This document shows, one piece after another, positions 26,616 through 36,308 of a DNA stretch of 64,000 nt. How positions within the stretch are numbered: position 1 is the first letter of the stretch; the number at the start of each line of letters is the position of its first letter. The notes under the pieces are model-generated. The model had not been told where the DNA came from. It made no database searches and worked only from the letters and a program-made list of their open reading frames with translations. This DNA is from Microbulbifer sp. A4B17 (lineage in GTDB: Bacteria; Pseudomonadota; Gammaproteobacteria; Pseudomonadales; Cellvibrionaceae): positions 3,606,501-3,670,500 of the forward strand of contig NZ_CP029064.1 of NCBI RefSeq assembly GCF_003076275.1, given 5' to 3'. The position numbers and the translations under genes are program-made.

Positions 26616-27992
26616 ATGCGCAGTCTCTTCTGGAAAATGTTCTTTGGGGCCTGGATCACCGCCATGGTGATGGTTGTGGCCGCCATTTACATCACTCACT
26701 TCGGCGAATTTGGCGACCCGCGGCAGGAGGAGCGCTGGGAGGGCCCCGCCTTGTTTCGCGAGGTAATGCGCAATATGCGTATCGCCCGCCGCCACGGCCC
26801 CGAACAATTCCAGCACTGGCTCGAAAAAGCCCCCAAGAAAGTGAAGCGCAATGTCTATGCTGTCGACCAACAGGGGAACGATATTCTCGGCCGCGAAGTG
26901 CCGTCGAACATGGAGCCGCTTATCGACAGTCTCGACTATCGCAACCGGGAGGCCCACAGACTGGTGAACAACAAACCCACAGTAGGCTTCTTCCTACCGC
27001 TGCGCACCGGTGATCCCCTGCGTGTCGTTGTCTCCGCTGGCGATAGTAAGGAAGGCCTTCTGCTGCGCTTCCTGTGGCGCAACTTCTGGCCGATGCTACT
27101 ACTGTCCATGATTGCCTCCGGACTGGCCTGCTACTGGCTTGCCCGTTACCTGAGCCGCCCACTGGAACAGCTGCGCGCTGCCACCAAGCAGGTCGCTGCC
27201 GGTGAACTGGACTACCGCGTAGCACCAACCCTGAAGTCTCGTAACGATGAACTGACAGACCTGGCCCTGGATTTCGATTCGATGACAGCCCAGCTTCAAG
27301 AGTCCATGTCTGAGCAGCGGCGCCTGATCAAGGATGTCTCCCACGAACTGCGCTCACCGCTGGCACGCCTGCAAGTGGCACTGGCTATCGCACGCCAGAA
27401 ACAGGTGGGCGGTCTCGACACAGAACTGGATAAAATCGGCAAGGCTGCGGATTACCTGGAAGATATCATCGCCGACGTTCTGTCTCTTCCCATCAGTACC
27501 CAGGAGCAGCGGCCCCTGGATGATGTAGTCGAGATCAATTCCCTGATAAGTGCCTTGGCCGAGGACCTCCACAGTGAGGCTGCGGATAAAGATCTGTCCA
27601 TTGATATTCGCTCCGAAGGTGAAGAGCTTCTGGTCGCAACCCGGGGCAGCTCCCTGACCGCGGCCTTAGAAAACATCCTTCGTAACGCAATCAAATACAG
27701 CCCTGAACAAGGCCGAGTGGAAGTGTCGATTAAGGAATCGACAGACTCCTGCACGATTTCAGTCGTTGACTCAGGCTCAGGCGTAGACGATGAGGAGTTA
27801 GAGGCTATTTTCCGTCCCTTCTACCGCACTGATAGTGCACGCACCCGGGAAAGTGGCGGCTTTGGGCTCGGGCTCGCTATTGCCCAGCGCTCAATCCTTC
27901 ATCACAGGGGGAGTATCAACGCCAAAAATAGCTCAAATGCCGGTCTTTGTGTTGAGATCACACTGCCCCTGATACATATCGCCGACGATTAA
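26616..27992 (+). CDS. cpxA: CpxA-like sensor histidine kinase
   Basis: 458 aa from ATG 26616 (MRSLFWKMFFGAW). Order: TM1 about 8-28, periplasmic sensor about 30-150, TM2 about 155-178, HAMP about 178-230, dimerisation domain with His243 in DVSHELRSPL, and an ATPase domain with N-box LRNAIKYSP, VDSGSGVDD and GFGLGLAIAQ. The start overlaps no other gene. It should phosphorylate the CpxR-like protein encoded just upstream in response to envelope stress; the spy-like proteins may act as feedback sensors. A stem-loop follows at 28021. Confidence 0.9.
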   Translation: MRSLFWKMFFGAWITAMVMVVAAIYITHFGEFGDPRQEERWEGPALFREVMRNMRIARRHGPEQFQHWLEKAPKKVKRNVYAVDQQGNDILGREVPSNMEPLIDSLDYRNREAHRLVNNKPTVGFFLPLRTGDPLRVVVSAGDSKEGLLLRFLWRNFWPMLLLSMIASGLACYWLARYLSRPLEQLRAATKQVAAGELDYRVAPTLKSRNDELTDLALDFDSMTAQLQESMSEQRRLIKDVSHELRSPLARLQVALAIARQKQVGGLDTELDKIGKAADYLEDIIADVLSLPISTQEQRPLDDVVEINSLISALAEDLHSEAADKDLSIDIRSEGEELLVATRGSSLTAALENILRNAIKYSPEQGRVEVSIKESTDSCTISVVDSGSGVDDEELEAIFRPFYRTDSARTRESGGFGLGLAIAQRSILHHRGSINAKNSSNAGLCVEITLPLIHIADD

Positions 27993-28020
27993 GCAGTACA
28001 ACAGCTAATATAAGCATCTC

Positions 28021-28043
28021 AACCGCCAGAATTTCTGGCGGTT
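28021..28043 (+). terminator. Stem-loop after cpxA
   Basis: AACCGCCAG / CTGGCGGTT arms with a five-base loop, followed by a pyrimidine-rich stretch (GCTTCCTT). Confidence 0.5.
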
Positions 28044-28079
28044 GCTTCCTTGCACCCGCAAATAGCAAAGGAATCCGCT

Positions 28080-28757
28080 ATGCGCTGGATTATTTATATC
28101 CTGATTATCCTGGTAATCCTCGTGCTCGCAGGCTACCTGTTCCCCCGTGAGGTCACCGTTCACCGCAGCGTATTTATCAACAAACCACCACAAGTAGTTT
28201 TCCCCTACATCAACAACTTCCGCAAATTCAACGAGTGGTCACCCTGGCGCCATATCGACCCATCAGTGCTCTATGAGTACAGCGGCCCCCAGGAGGGTGT
28301 CGGCGCCAAAATGACCTGGCGTGGACAGAACTCCAAGGCGGGCAGTGGCAGTCAAACCATCTTCGCCAGCAAGAGAGATTCTGTTGTCGCCACCAAACTG
28401 GAATTTGGCGATGGCAGCCAGGCCACAGCGGAATTTCAGCTGGAGCCAAAGGATAGCGGCACCCTACTCACCTGGAACTTCCACAGCGATACCGGCGGCG
28501 GCCCCCGAGAGCGCTGGATGGGCCTGGCGGTGAAAAAAATGGTCGGGGAATCCTATGAGCAGGGTTTGGAGAAACTGAAAAATCTGGTCGAAACCGCCCC
28601 TGAAAGCAACACTTCTGGGAGCAGTTCCACCCATTCAGTTTCGGATATCCCCTCGGATGTGGATGACGCTATGGGTGATGGCCCACAGGGTGTTCCCAGT
28701 GAATTGCGCAACCAGAACGAAGAGGAAGCCGGAGAGACACCGGAAAACCAGGAATAA
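28080..28757 (+). CDS. Membrane-anchored SRPBCC (polyketide cyclase-like) protein
   Basis: 225 aa. The N-terminus WIIYILIILVILVLAGYLF is a single membrane helix. Residues about 25-165 resemble the SRPBCC/START-like fold with a hydrophobic ligand cavity (VFINKPPQVVFPYINNFRKF, EWSPWRHIDPS). The acidic C-terminal 50 residues (DIPSDVDDAMGDGP, EEEAGETPENQE) are low complexity. The start ATG 28080 follows AAAGGAA. No ligand can be inferred. It stands alone between two terminators. Confidence 0.85.
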   Translation: MRWIIYILIILVILVLAGYLFPREVTVHRSVFINKPPQVVFPYINNFRKFNEWSPWRHIDPSVLYEYSGPQEGVGAKMTWRGQNSKAGSGSQTIFASKRDSVVATKLEFGDGSQATAEFQLEPKDSGTLLTWNFHSDTGGGPRERWMGLAVKKMVGESYEQGLEKLKNLVETAPESNTSGSSSTHSVSDIPSDVDDAMGDGPQGVPSELRNQNEEEAGETPENQE

Positions 28758-28785
28758 CTAACCTACCAGTTACCTCTCATACATG

Positions 28786-28811
28786 AAAAAGCCCGCTGTT
28801 GCGGGCTTTTT
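28786..28811. terminator. Bidirectional intrinsic terminator
   Basis: AAAAAGCCCGC-TGTT-GCGGGCTTTTT between the convergent SRPBCC gene and rluB; A- and T-tracts on both sides allow termination in both directions. Confidence 0.85.
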
Positions 28812-28822
28812 CATTTTCAAAC

Positions 28823-29683
28823 TTATTTCGGTCTATTGCGCCGCGCGGCGGGCGCGGGTGACTTGCGCAATTTCCTGCGCTGGCGCTCCAGGTTTTGCTT
28901 TTCACCCTGAGTCAATGGGCGCTGGCCCAGTTTCGGCATTCCGGCAGTTACACAGAGGTCATCAATCTCTCGCGGCTCCATCTCGATCCACTGCCCTACG
29001 CGCACATGAGAAGGAATAAACACGCTGCCATAGCGCACACGCTTCAAGCGGCTGACCCTGACACCCTGGGACTCCCACAGGCGACGCACCTCGCGGTTGC
29101 GACCTTCCATCACCACGCAGTAGAACCAACGGTTCTTACCCTCACCGCCACTCTCTACAATATCCGTAAAGCGTGCCGACCCATCGTCAAGAAGCACACC
29201 CTTGAGTAGACGCCGCTTCATCTCCTCGTCCACATCGCCTTGGATTCGAACAAGGTATTCACGATCAATCACCGAGGATGGGTGCATCAATTTATTGGCC
29301 AGCTCTCCACTATTGGTAAACAGCAGCAGACCACTGGTATTGAAGTCCAATCGCCCAACGGAAATCCAGCGGCCGGTTTTCAGTCTCGGTAAGCGATCAT
29401 AGACCGTCGGACGGCCTTCCGGGTCGTGGCGGGAACATATCTCCCCAACCGGTTTGTTGTAGAGTATTACCCGGCAGCGATTCTGCTCTGCCGAGGGCAG
29501 GCGATTACCGTCAAACTCGATATGATCCGCTTCAGTTACTCGCTCTCCGAGTTCCGCCACTTTTCCATTTACGGTTACACGGCCCGCATCAATTGCGCGC
29601 TCCATCTCACGACGCGAACCGAGACCGGAGCGCGCTAAAACTTTCTGTAATTTCTCGCCTGCTGGCGGGGTACCATCACTCAT
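28823..29683 (-). CDS. rluB: 23S rRNA pseudouridine synthase B
   Basis: 286 aa RluB/RsuA-family enzyme that isomerises U2605 (E. coli numbering) in 23S rRNA. An N-terminal S4 RNA-binding domain ([20 protein letters not shown]) is followed by the catalytic domain with Asp113 in [14 protein letters not shown]. The basic C-terminal tail ([20 protein letters not shown]) is typical of RluB. The start overlaps the scpB stop by four bases (ATGA), so translation is probably coupled. rluB downstream of scpAB is a conserved gammaproteobacterial order. Confidence 0.95.
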   Translation of the reverse strand: MSDGTPPAGEKLQKVLARSGLGSRREMERAIDAGRVTVNGKVAELGERVTEADHIEFDGNRLPSAEQNRCRVILYNKPVGEICSRHDPEGRPTVYDRLPRLKTGRWISVGRLDFNTSGLLLFTNSGELANKLMHPSSVIDREYLVRIQGDVDEEMKRRLLKGVLLDDGSARFTDIVESGGEGKNRWFYCVVMEGRNREVRRLWESQGVRVSRLKRVRYGSVFIPSHVRVGQWIEMEPREIDDLCVTAGMPKLGQRPLTQGEKQNLERQRRKLRKSPAPAARRNRPK

Positions 29684-30825
29684 GGGGTGGTGCTTTCCAC
29701 TTGTACTGCTTTTTTGGAATCTTCATCGACATCAGCATTTTCTTCCGCCAACTCCTCGGCGACCTCTTCAACTGTGTCATCTTCGGCAAACATGCTGCTG
29801 GGCGGCAGTGTTGCCATTAGAGAGTCCTCACTCTCATCTTCTACTGGCAGCGATTCATCGCTGCTTTCCTCATCACGGTGAAGTTCGGTTTCTTCTTCAC
29901 TCTGATCAATCTCTGTATCTGGCTCCGAGATGTCCTCGGAGTCCTCCTGCGTTATTTCCTGATAGATTTCTGCAGCAGCACTTTCCACCGGATTCTCTTC
30001 GGTAGAGGGAATCACCTCATTACTTTCAATATCCGGCTCAACAGATGCTGTTTCTTCGCCTGTCCCTGGCGCAACATCTGATGCCTCAGCGACAATTTCC
30101 TCAGCCAGAGCTTCTACCAAAGCATCATCCATATCTTCCTGCTCGGTCGTAGGAGCTTTGGTAGAGGATTCCATCTCGGAGTCTTGCTCTGACTCGGGGT
30201 CTGTCGAGGCATTACTGTCCGCCTCGGAATCTCCTTCCTCGGGAACAGGCTCTGGCGGTAAGCCTTCCTGCTCCAGGATCTGGTTCAGGCTTTCAATATC
30301 GCGAATCTCCGCCAGGGTAGGCAGGTCATCCAGAGTGCTCAAATTAAAATAATCGAGAAACTCCCGGGTTGTTGCGTAAAGAGACGGCTTTCCGGGCACA
30401 TCCCGCTGCCCCACAACTTTTATCCAGCCACGCTCCAACAGTGTTTTAACAATATGCGAACTCACCGCAACACCGCGGATATCCTCAATATCGCCACGGG
30501 TTACCGGCTGTCGATAAGCGATAATGGCCAGGGTCTCCAAGGTTGCACGAGAATACCGCTGCGCCTTTTCTTCCCACAGCCGATTCACCCAGGGAGCCAG
30601 GTCTTCCGGCACCTGGAAACGCCAACCGCTCGCGACTTTCTTCAGCTCAAATCCCCGCTCAGTACAACTCTGGGCGATTTCCTCTAGCACATCTCTCAGG
30701 GTAGTCTTGGAAGGTTGCTCTTCCTCGTCCAGCAAAGACAACAGTTTTTCTTCACTGAGAGGCTGGCCAGCAGCCAACAGGGCGCCTTCGACGATTTTAC
30801 GCAGTAATTCGGGGGCGATTGTCAT
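29680..30825 (-). CDS. scpB: Segregation and condensation protein B with long acidic C-terminus
   Basis: Winged-helix kleisin-interacting partner of the Smc-ScpA condensin complex. The conserved part is roughly residues 1-190 ([58 protein letters not shown]). The family is usually about 180-280 aa, whereas this is 381 aa. Residues about 190-381 form an Asp/Glu/Ser-rich, low-complexity tail with almost no basic residues. The tail is likely disordered and might mimic DNA charge, which is inference. It lies 10 bases after scpA and overlaps rluB. Confidence 0.93.
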   Translation of the reverse strand: MTIAPELLRKIVEGALLAAGQPLSEEKLLSLLDEEEQPSKTTLRDVLEEIAQSCTERGFELKKVASGWRFQVPEDLAPWVNRLWEEKAQRYSRATLETLAIIAYRQPVTRGDIEDIRGVAVSSHIVKTLLERGWIKVVGQRDVPGKPSLYATTREFLDYFNLSTLDDLPTLAEIRDIESLNQILEQEGLPPEPVPEEGDSEADSNASTDPESEQDSEMESSTKAPTTEQEDMDDALVEALAEEIVAEASDVAPGTGEETASVEPDIESNEVIPSTEENPVESAAAEIYQEITQEDSEDISEPDTEIDQSEEETELHRDEESSDESLPVEDESEDSLMATLPPSSMFAEDDTVEEVAEELAEENADVDEDSKKAVQVESTTP

Positions 30826-30835
30826 CTTCTATTTT

Positions 30836-31858
30836 CTAACTCGAATACATTTCCGATGCTTTCTCAGGAGCCTCTACTGCTTCTTCTGGATCTTCAATCT
30901 GTTCAATTGATTGATCCTCCAGCTCGCTGTCAGCACCCTCTTCGCTTTCACCGCTGTGAGTAGCAGCGCGAGCGCGTACATGGATAGGGCCAAATGCTTC
31001 ATTTTGCACCAGCTCCACCAGGGACTCTTTCACCAGCTCCATCACTGCCAGGAAGGTCACCACGACACCGAGGCGCCCCTCCTCAACGGTAAACAGACTG
31101 ACAAAGGGCACAAACTGGCCGTGGCGGATTTTATCCAGCACCTGGGTCATACGCTCGCGAGTAGACAATTTCTCCCGCTCAACCTGGTGGCTTTCAAACA
31201 TATCCGCGCGCCTCAGCACATCTGCCAGGGCGACCAGAACCTCTTTCAGGTCTATTTCAGGATCGGGACGCGTAATACTGCGATCGGGAGCCTCTGCGTT
31301 GGCCTGGTGAACATCCCGGCCAACGCGGGGGATTTCATCGAGATCCTCAGCCGCAGTTTTGAAACGCTCATACTCCTGCAAACGGCGAATCAGAGCCGCG
31401 CGGGGGTCCTCGCCCTCTTCCTCCTCCGCTTCCGGCGGTCGCGGCAATAACATGCGCGACTTTATTTCCGCCAACATAGCGGCCATGACCAGATATTCGG
31501 CGGCCAATTCAAAGCGAATTGCCGTCATCATCTCCACATACGCCATATATTGATGGGTAATATCGGCGACGTTAATTTCGAGAATATCCAGGTTTTGGCG
31601 GCGAATCAGGTATAGCAGGAGATCCAGAGGCCCTTCGAAAGCTTCCAGAACAACTTCCAGGGCATCTGGTGGAATAAAGAGATCCTGCGGGAGGTCGTTG
31701 AAGATTTCACCCTGCACCAGGGCCAGGGGGGAATCCGCATCCGAGTCCTGGCCCTGCGATTCCGCATCACCAGCCAGGGCAGAAGCCTCGTCATCGCTCG
31801 CCGCAACCTCGGCCAGCACCTGCTCCTCGACCTCTGCTAGTAACTCATCACTGGACAC
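30836..31858 (-). CDS. scpA: Segregation and condensation protein A (kleisin)
   Basis: 340 aa kleisin that bridges Smc heads in chromosome condensation. The core contains ALEVVLEAFEGPLDLLLYLIRRQ, MAAMLAEIKSRMLLPRP and the C-terminal winged helix (FVPFVSLFTVEEGRLGVVVTFLAVMEL). About 50 acidic residues precede the core (EVEEQVLAEVAASDDEASAL) and an acidic tail follows it, matching the acidic extension of ScpB. ATG 31858 is the furthest upstream plausible start; a shorter start within the acidic leader cannot be excluded. Confidence 0.93.
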   Translation of the reverse strand: MSSDELLAEVEEQVLAEVAASDDEASALAGDAESQGQDSDADSPLALVQGEIFNDLPQDLFIPPDALEVVLEAFEGPLDLLLYLIRRQNLDILEINVADITHQYMAYVEMMTAIRFELAAEYLVMAAMLAEIKSRMLLPRPPEAEEEEGEDPRAALIRRLQEYERFKTAAEDLDEIPRVGRDVHQANAEAPDRSITRPDPEIDLKEVLVALADVLRRADMFESHQVEREKLSTRERMTQVLDKIRHGQFVPFVSLFTVEEGRLGVVVTFLAVMELVKESLVELVQNEAFGPIHVRARAATHSGESEEGADSELEDQSIEQIEDPEEAVEAPEKASEMYSS

Positions 31859-31911
31859 CCTGCCCCACCCTCAATCGTGCAAACGCGCGATTATACACGG
31901 CACCGCAGCTT

Positions 31912-32535
31912 TCAGCCGAGTATTTCGTCAGTTGCCCCACATCCCTGGCGAACCAGTTGAGGCTCATCGCCGGTCAGGTCCACTACAGTTGTGGGCTCCA
32001 ACCCACAGAAACCGCCGTCAATAACCAATTCCACCTGATGCTCCAGAGTCTCGCGAATATCGTAAGGCTCGGTCAGGGGCTGCTCTTCGCCGGGCAAAAT
32101 CAGGCTGCAACTCATCAGTGGTTCACCTAACTCTTCAATCAGGGCCAGGGCAATAGGGTTATCCGGCACACGAATACCGATGGTCTTGCGCTTCGGGTGG
32201 ATCAGCCTACGCGGCACCTCGGCAGTCGCCGGCATAATAAAGGTATAGGAGCCCGGCGTATGATTCTTTAACAACCTGAACATCTGGTTGTCGACCTTGG
32301 CGTAGGTCGCCAACTCCGATAGATCACGGCACATCAGTGTGAAATTGTGCTGTTTATCCAGCTGGCGCACCGCTCTGATACGCTCAACAGCCAGTTTCTC
32401 TCCCAGTCGACAGCCTATGGCGTAAGCGGAGTCTGTGGGAAAAACAATAACGCCCCCCTGGGCGACGATCTCTGCTGCCTGAGTGATCAGGCGGCCTTGA
32501 GGATTATCCGGATGAATCTGAAAAAACTGCGCCAC
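31912..32535 (-). CDS. yciO: YciO/YrdC/Sua5-family protein
   Basis: 207 aa from GTG 32535, giving V/MAQFFQIHPDNPQGRL, which lines up with E. coli YciO (206 aa); GGGGGG lies four bases upstream of the GTG. The family fold binds RNA and nucleotides and Sua5/YrdC members make threonylcarbamoyl-AMP for tRNA; YciO itself is not firmly assigned that activity. Landmarks: GGVIVFPTDSAYAIGC, FTLMCRDLSELATYA, PRRLIHPKRKTIGIRVP and PTTVVDLT. Longer in-frame sequence to 32580 lacks similarity. It lies between scpA and the RNase AM gene. Confidence 0.92.
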   Translation of the reverse strand: MAQFFQIHPDNPQGRLITQAAEIVAQGGVIVFPTDSAYAIGCRLGEKLAVERIRAVRQLDKQHNFTLMCRDLSELATYAKVDNQMFRLLKNHTPGSYTFIMPATAEVPRRLIHPKRKTIGIRVPDNPIALALIEELGEPLMSCSLILPGEEQPLTEPYDIRETLEHQVELVIDGGFCGLEPTTVVDLTGDEPQLVRQGCGATDEILG

Positions 32536-32627
32536 AAAGCCCCCCAAAAGCCTTACCGATTGAAAATACCTCACTGCCATCCACCAGGCTTAAAGCCGGA
32601 CGATGGCCCCCAATTCACAAGCCGGAA

Positions 32628-33584
32628 TCAGGGCAGCGAAACGTGACCCCGCTGTTCCCGGTGCAGAGTGTGCCACAGATTCCACACCGGCTCGACGTCT
32701 GCGGGCAACCTGACACAACCCAATTCACGCCAGGGCTGCTCCGGCTGGTGAAAATCGCTGCCAAGAGAGCAGTGCGGCATCGATTTGCCCGCCGCTTCCG
32801 CGGCCGAGAGTAACAATTTCTTTAACTCTCGGGTCTGTGTCGGGTTTTGCCGACCGCACAGCAACTCTATCGCATCCCCATTTTTTTCAAGAAAAGCTCC
32901 CAGCAGTCGCAATAACTGGGTGCGGGTCAATCCGTACTTAAGCGGGTGGGCCAATACCGCACAACCGCCGGCACTGTGAATAGTAGCGATGGTCTCACCC
33001 AACTGGGGCCACTCAACTTTCACATCTCCTACTTTGCCAGCCCCCAGGTAACGCTTAAACGCCTTACCGGTATCATCTATATGCCCAGCTTCCACCAGCC
33101 ATCGTGCAAAATGGGGTCTACCCAGTACCGAGTCGCCCGCCAGGGCGCGCCCACCCTCCAAGGCACCGCTAAAGCCAAGCTTTTCTAGCTTTTCCGCGAT
33201 ACGCTCTGCCCGCTCCTTGCGCAACTGCTCACGCAGCTGTATGGCTTCTTGCAGAGGCCCCGATTCAGGATTGATGTTCAAACCCACAATATGTACGGGT
33301 CTGCGCCCCCAAAGACTGGAGAACTCAATACCCGCCACTACATCTACGCCCAAATAGTCACCTTCCTGCCGAGCCTCAGGCACACCATCCACCGTATCGT
33401 GGTCGGTCAGGGCGAGCATCGTCACACCCTGGGATTTCGCTCTCGACACCAGCTGCGCAGGACTTAAAATACCGTCAGACGCGGTACTGTGGCAGTGCAG
33501 ATCCACCAGGTCTGTATTCAAATCGGCTGAAAGGGTCTTCAACAACAGGCTCTCACTCAGTTCGACGATGAAAAAGGTCGCCAT
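32628..33584 (-). CDS. rnm: PHP-domain 5'-3' exoribonuclease (RNase AM/YciV)
   Basis: 318 aa from ATG 33584; a GTG at 33632 would add 16 residues. PHP metal-binding motifs are all visible: DLHCHSTASDG, LTDHDTVDGV, AGIEFSSLWG, AVLAHPLKYG and LGSDFH. E. coli RNase AM matures rRNA 5' ends and degrades short RNAs. Neighbouring yciO and scpAB are its usual genomic partners. The gene was formerly called trpH in annotation. Confidence 0.92.
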   Translation of the reverse strand: MATFFIVELSESLLLKTLSADLNTDLVDLHCHSTASDGILSPAQLVSRAKSQGVTMLALTDHDTVDGVPEARQEGDYLGVDVVAGIEFSSLWGRRPVHIVGLNINPESGPLQEAIQLREQLRKERAERIAEKLEKLGFSGALEGGRALAGDSVLGRPHFARWLVEAGHIDDTGKAFKRYLGAGKVGDVKVEWPQLGETIATIHSAGGCAVLAHPLKYGLTRTQLLRLLGAFLEKNGDAIELLCGRQNPTQTRELKKLLLSAAEAAGKSMPHCSLGSDFHQPEQPWRELGCVRLPADVEPVWNLWHTLHREQRGHVSLP

Positions 33585-33792
33585 ATCCGTCTTTTTAGGA
33601 ACAATCGCCCTGTGGCGCTGTCTATGCGGCACTCGGCGTTTTCAGGGATAAGGCCCGGATTAGCAGTCACCCTTGGGCGACCCGCCGGGGCCGAAGTCTG
33701 ACAGCAGTTTTGTCAGCGGGGAAATTGAACTGGCAGTCAATTCGTTTTGATTCCCTCTCAGTTTCCAGCAGGCATTATCACCGGAATTGAGT

Positions 33793-34512
33793 ATGACCGA
33801 AACGAATTCGACCACCACATCTCCCGAGAAGCCTAAAAAGGAAGGGTTTCTCAGCAATATCGCCTTCAATGTCATTATTCCGACATTGATACTGACCAAG
33901 CTTTCCGGAGATGACTGGTTGGGCCCGACCTGGGCACTGATAGTCGCCCTGGCCTTCCCGCTGGGTTATGGCCTTCGCGACCTTCTGCGACTGGGGAAGG
34001 TCAATTTTTTCTCAGCACTCGGCTTTATTGGCATCCTTCTTACCGGCGGTATCAGCCTGCTGAAACTGGACCCGCAATACATTGCGATCAAGGAAGCCGC
34101 GATCCCAGGATTGCTTGGCGTTGCAACTGCTATATCCGTATATACCCGCTGGCCCCTGGTCAAAACCCTGCTATACAACGATCAAATTCTGAATACGGCA
34201 AAAATTGCTCAGTCATTACAGGCTAATGGCAACCAGCCGGCCTTTGACCGTACACTGCGACAGACTTCATGGATCGTTGCCGGATCGTTCTTTTTTTCGT
34301 CGGCACTGAATTACATCCTTGCCAAAATGATCGTCACCAGCCTGCCGGGCACCGAGGCCTACAACACGGAGCTGGGTGAAATGACGGCCTATGGATATCT
34401 GGTTATTGCAATCCCATCAACCCTGATTCTGATGGGTGCTCTCTTTTTCCTTTTCTCCCGTATCGGCAAGCTGACCGGGTTGAAACTGGAAGAAGTGATG
34501 GTCGCGCAATAG
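33793..34512 (+). CDS. VC0807-like multi-span membrane protein
   Basis: 239 aa with about six hydrophobic segments (NVIIPTLILTKL, TWALIVALAFPLGYGL, FFSALGFIGILLTGGISLL, SWIVAGSFFFSSALNYI, GYLVIAIPSTLILMGALFFLF). It resembles the VC0807/septation-protein-like group and occupies the slot that intracellular septation protein A (yciB) holds next to yciI in other gammaproteobacteria. Function unknown. ATG 33793 follows CCGGAATTGAG; a TTG at 33787 is an alternative start. It is divergent from rnm. Confidence 0.8.
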   Translation: MTETNSTTTSPEKPKKEGFLSNIAFNVIIPTLILTKLSGDDWLGPTWALIVALAFPLGYGLRDLLRLGKVNFFSALGFIGILLTGGISLLKLDPQYIAIKEAAIPGLLGVATAISVYTRWPLVKTLLYNDQILNTAKIAQSLQANGNQPAFDRTLRQTSWIVAGSFFFSSALNYILAKMIVTSLPGTEAYNTELGEMTAYGYLVIAIPSTLILMGALFFLFSRIGKLTGLKLEEVMVAQ

Positions 34513-34545
34513 CACTTTAAAAAACTAACAAGAGCATTAAAAACA

Positions 34546-34845
34546 ATGTGGTACGCAATCATCAGTGAAGATGTTAGCGATAGTCTCCCTTTACGCAAAA
34601 AAGCCCGCGCCGGTCACCTGGCCCGGCTCAATCTCCTCAAAGATGAAGGTCGCCTCCTGGCCGCAGGCCCAAACCCCAGTATCGACAGCGAAGAGCCCGG
34701 TGAAGCCGGCTTTACCGGCAGCCTGGTAATCGCCGAGTTCCCTTCTCTGGAAGAGGCCAAGGCCTGGGCCGACAGCGACCCATATATCGAAGCAGGCGTC
34801 TATGCATCGGTTACAGTCAAGCCATATAAGCTTGTACTGCCCTGA
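34546..34845 (+). CDS. YciI-family protein
   Basis: 99 aa dimeric alpha/beta-barrel protein. The N-terminus [25 protein letters not shown] with its active-site-like His, and [22 protein letters not shown] with the conserved Asp, are diagnostic. The enzymatic role of the family is unsettled. It lies 33 bases after the membrane protein gene and 30 bases before the SH3-protein gene. Confidence 0.93.
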   Translation: MWYAIISEDVSDSLPLRKKARAGHLARLNLLKDEGRLLAAGPNPSIDSEEPGEAGFTGSLVIAEFPSLEEAKAWADSDPYIEAGVYASVTVKPYKLVLP

Positions 34846-34875
34846 TAAAAACTCTAACTAAAAAGCTGCATCACA

Positions 34876-35556
34876 ATGAAGAAATTACTGTCCGGTGTGC
34901 TCGCTGTGGCGCTGTTGAACTCAGCGCCAGCGGCACTTGCAGCGGAGACCCGCTATATTACCGACCAACTTCACGTGCCCATGCGCTCCGGCAAAGGCAA
35001 TGAATTCCGGATTCTGCACCGCGGCCTGGCCAGTGGCACCGAACTGGCTCTGCTCGAAGATGCCGCCGCGGAAGGCTGGGCAAAAGTACGCACCCCCAGC
35101 GGCACTGAGGGCTGGATCAGGCGCCAATACCTGGTCAGCGAGCCTGTGGCAAAGTTAAAGCTGGCAACCGCAGAGGCAAACCTGGCCCGCTTTGAGAAAA
35201 TGGAAGGTAATCTGGGGGGGGAGGTTCGCCGCCTGGAGACAGAAAATAGCGAGCTGAATACTGCCCTGACTGCAGCACAGCAGCAGAGTCAGGAACTGGC
35301 TACCGAGCTCAAAAGCCTGAAATCCCTCTCCGCCGATGCTATTTCACTCAACGACCGCCATCAAAAACTCCTGCATCAGTACGAGTTACTGAAACAGGAA
35401 AAAAGTATGGCCGAAGCGGAAATTCAGCGCCTGTCCGGTAGTGACGCGCGCAAGTGGCAACTGTACGGAGCTCTATCTGTCGCCCTGGGCGCCATCCTGG
35501 CAATGATCGCCCCTCATGTACGCCCACGCAAACGAAACTCTGAGTGGGCCAACTGA
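34876..35556 (+). CDS. SH3-domain membrane protein (TIGR04211/YgiM-like)
   Basis: 226 aa. A signal peptide (LLSGVLAVALLNSAPAALA) is followed by a bacterial SH3 domain (residues about 25-90: YITDQLHVPMRSGKGNEF, GTEGWIRRQYL). Then comes a coiled coil (about 95-190) and a single C-terminal membrane helix (YGALSVALGAILAMIAPHV) with a basic cytoplasmic tail. The layout matches the TIGR04211 family exactly. A periplasmic role at peptidoglycan is presumed. Confidence 0.9.
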   Translation: MKKLLSGVLAVALLNSAPAALAAETRYITDQLHVPMRSGKGNEFRILHRGLASGTELALLEDAAAEGWAKVRTPSGTEGWIRRQYLVSEPVAKLKLATAEANLARFEKMEGNLGGEVRRLETENSELNTALTAAQQQSQELATELKSLKSLSADAISLNDRHQKLLHQYELLKQEKSMAEAEIQRLSGSDARKWQLYGALSVALGAILAMIAPHVRPRKRNSEWAN

Positions 35557-35711
35557 TTTCCCTCGCCAAGGCCAAAATCGCTTACTATACGACTGCGGGT
35601 GTGCTCATGAGCACTCCGCAGGCAGCGATATCCAAATACTTACCCCTTCCCTAATAACCATGCGCTGGCACAGTAGTAAACCGATTGACCCCGGACATTT
35701 AAAGGACACGG

Positions 35712-36305
35712 ATGATGCGTAAGTTACTCACTTTTCTTTTTTGTACTCTGTTCAGCCTCCCAATATTTGCTCAGAACCCTCAGGTTGAATTAAAAACCGA
35801 CCTGGGTGTTATCCGCATTGAATTATTTGCCAAACAGGCCCCTGTTACCGTAGAGAATTTCCTCGCATATACCGATAGCGGCTTCTACGATGGCCTTATC
35901 TTCCATCGGGTAGTGCCGGGCTTTGTCGTTCAAGCGGGAGGTTTTACTTTCGATTTCCAGAAAAAAGAAACTAACGACGCTATTGCCAATGAGTCAGCAA
36001 ACGGACTGCAAAATCTCCGCGGCACCCTCTCAATGGCACGAACCAACGATCCCGATAGCGCCACTTCGCAGTTTTTTATAAACCTGATAGATAACACCCG
36101 CCTGGATGCCAGTGAAGACAAGCCCGGCTACGCGGTATTTGGCAAGGTCGTTGAGGGCATGGATATCGTAGAAAAAATCGAGCGGGAACCCCGGGGGCTC
36201 TATCGCCAACACCCGGAGGCCCCCAACACCCCAATCCGCATCCTTTCTGCAAAACGAATTAGCACCAGCGAGAACACTGTCGCTGAACACAGCAAGGGAG
36301 AATAA
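35712..36305 (+). CDS. Periplasmic cyclophilin-type peptidyl-prolyl isomerase
   Basis: 197 aa with a signal peptide (LLTFLFCTLFSLPIFAQ). The cyclophilin core has FHRVVPGFVVQAGGF, GTLSMARTNDPDSATSQFFINL and YAVFGKVVEGMDIVEKI; it is of the PpiA type and lacks the Trp of cyclosporin-sensitive enzymes. It catalyses proline isomerisation of envelope proteins. AAAGGA precedes the ATG (ATG-ATG tandem). It ends three bases before the TTG start of pdxJ. Confidence 0.93.
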   Translation: MMRKLLTFLFCTLFSLPIFAQNPQVELKTDLGVIRIELFAKQAPVTVENFLAYTDSGFYDGLIFHRVVPGFVVQAGGFTFDFQKKETNDAIANESANGLQNLRGTLSMARTNDPDSATSQFFINLIDNTRLDASEDKPGYAVFGKVVEGMDIVEKIEREPRGLYRQHPEAPNTPIRILSAKRISTSENTVAEHSKGE

Positions 36306-36308
36306 GCA

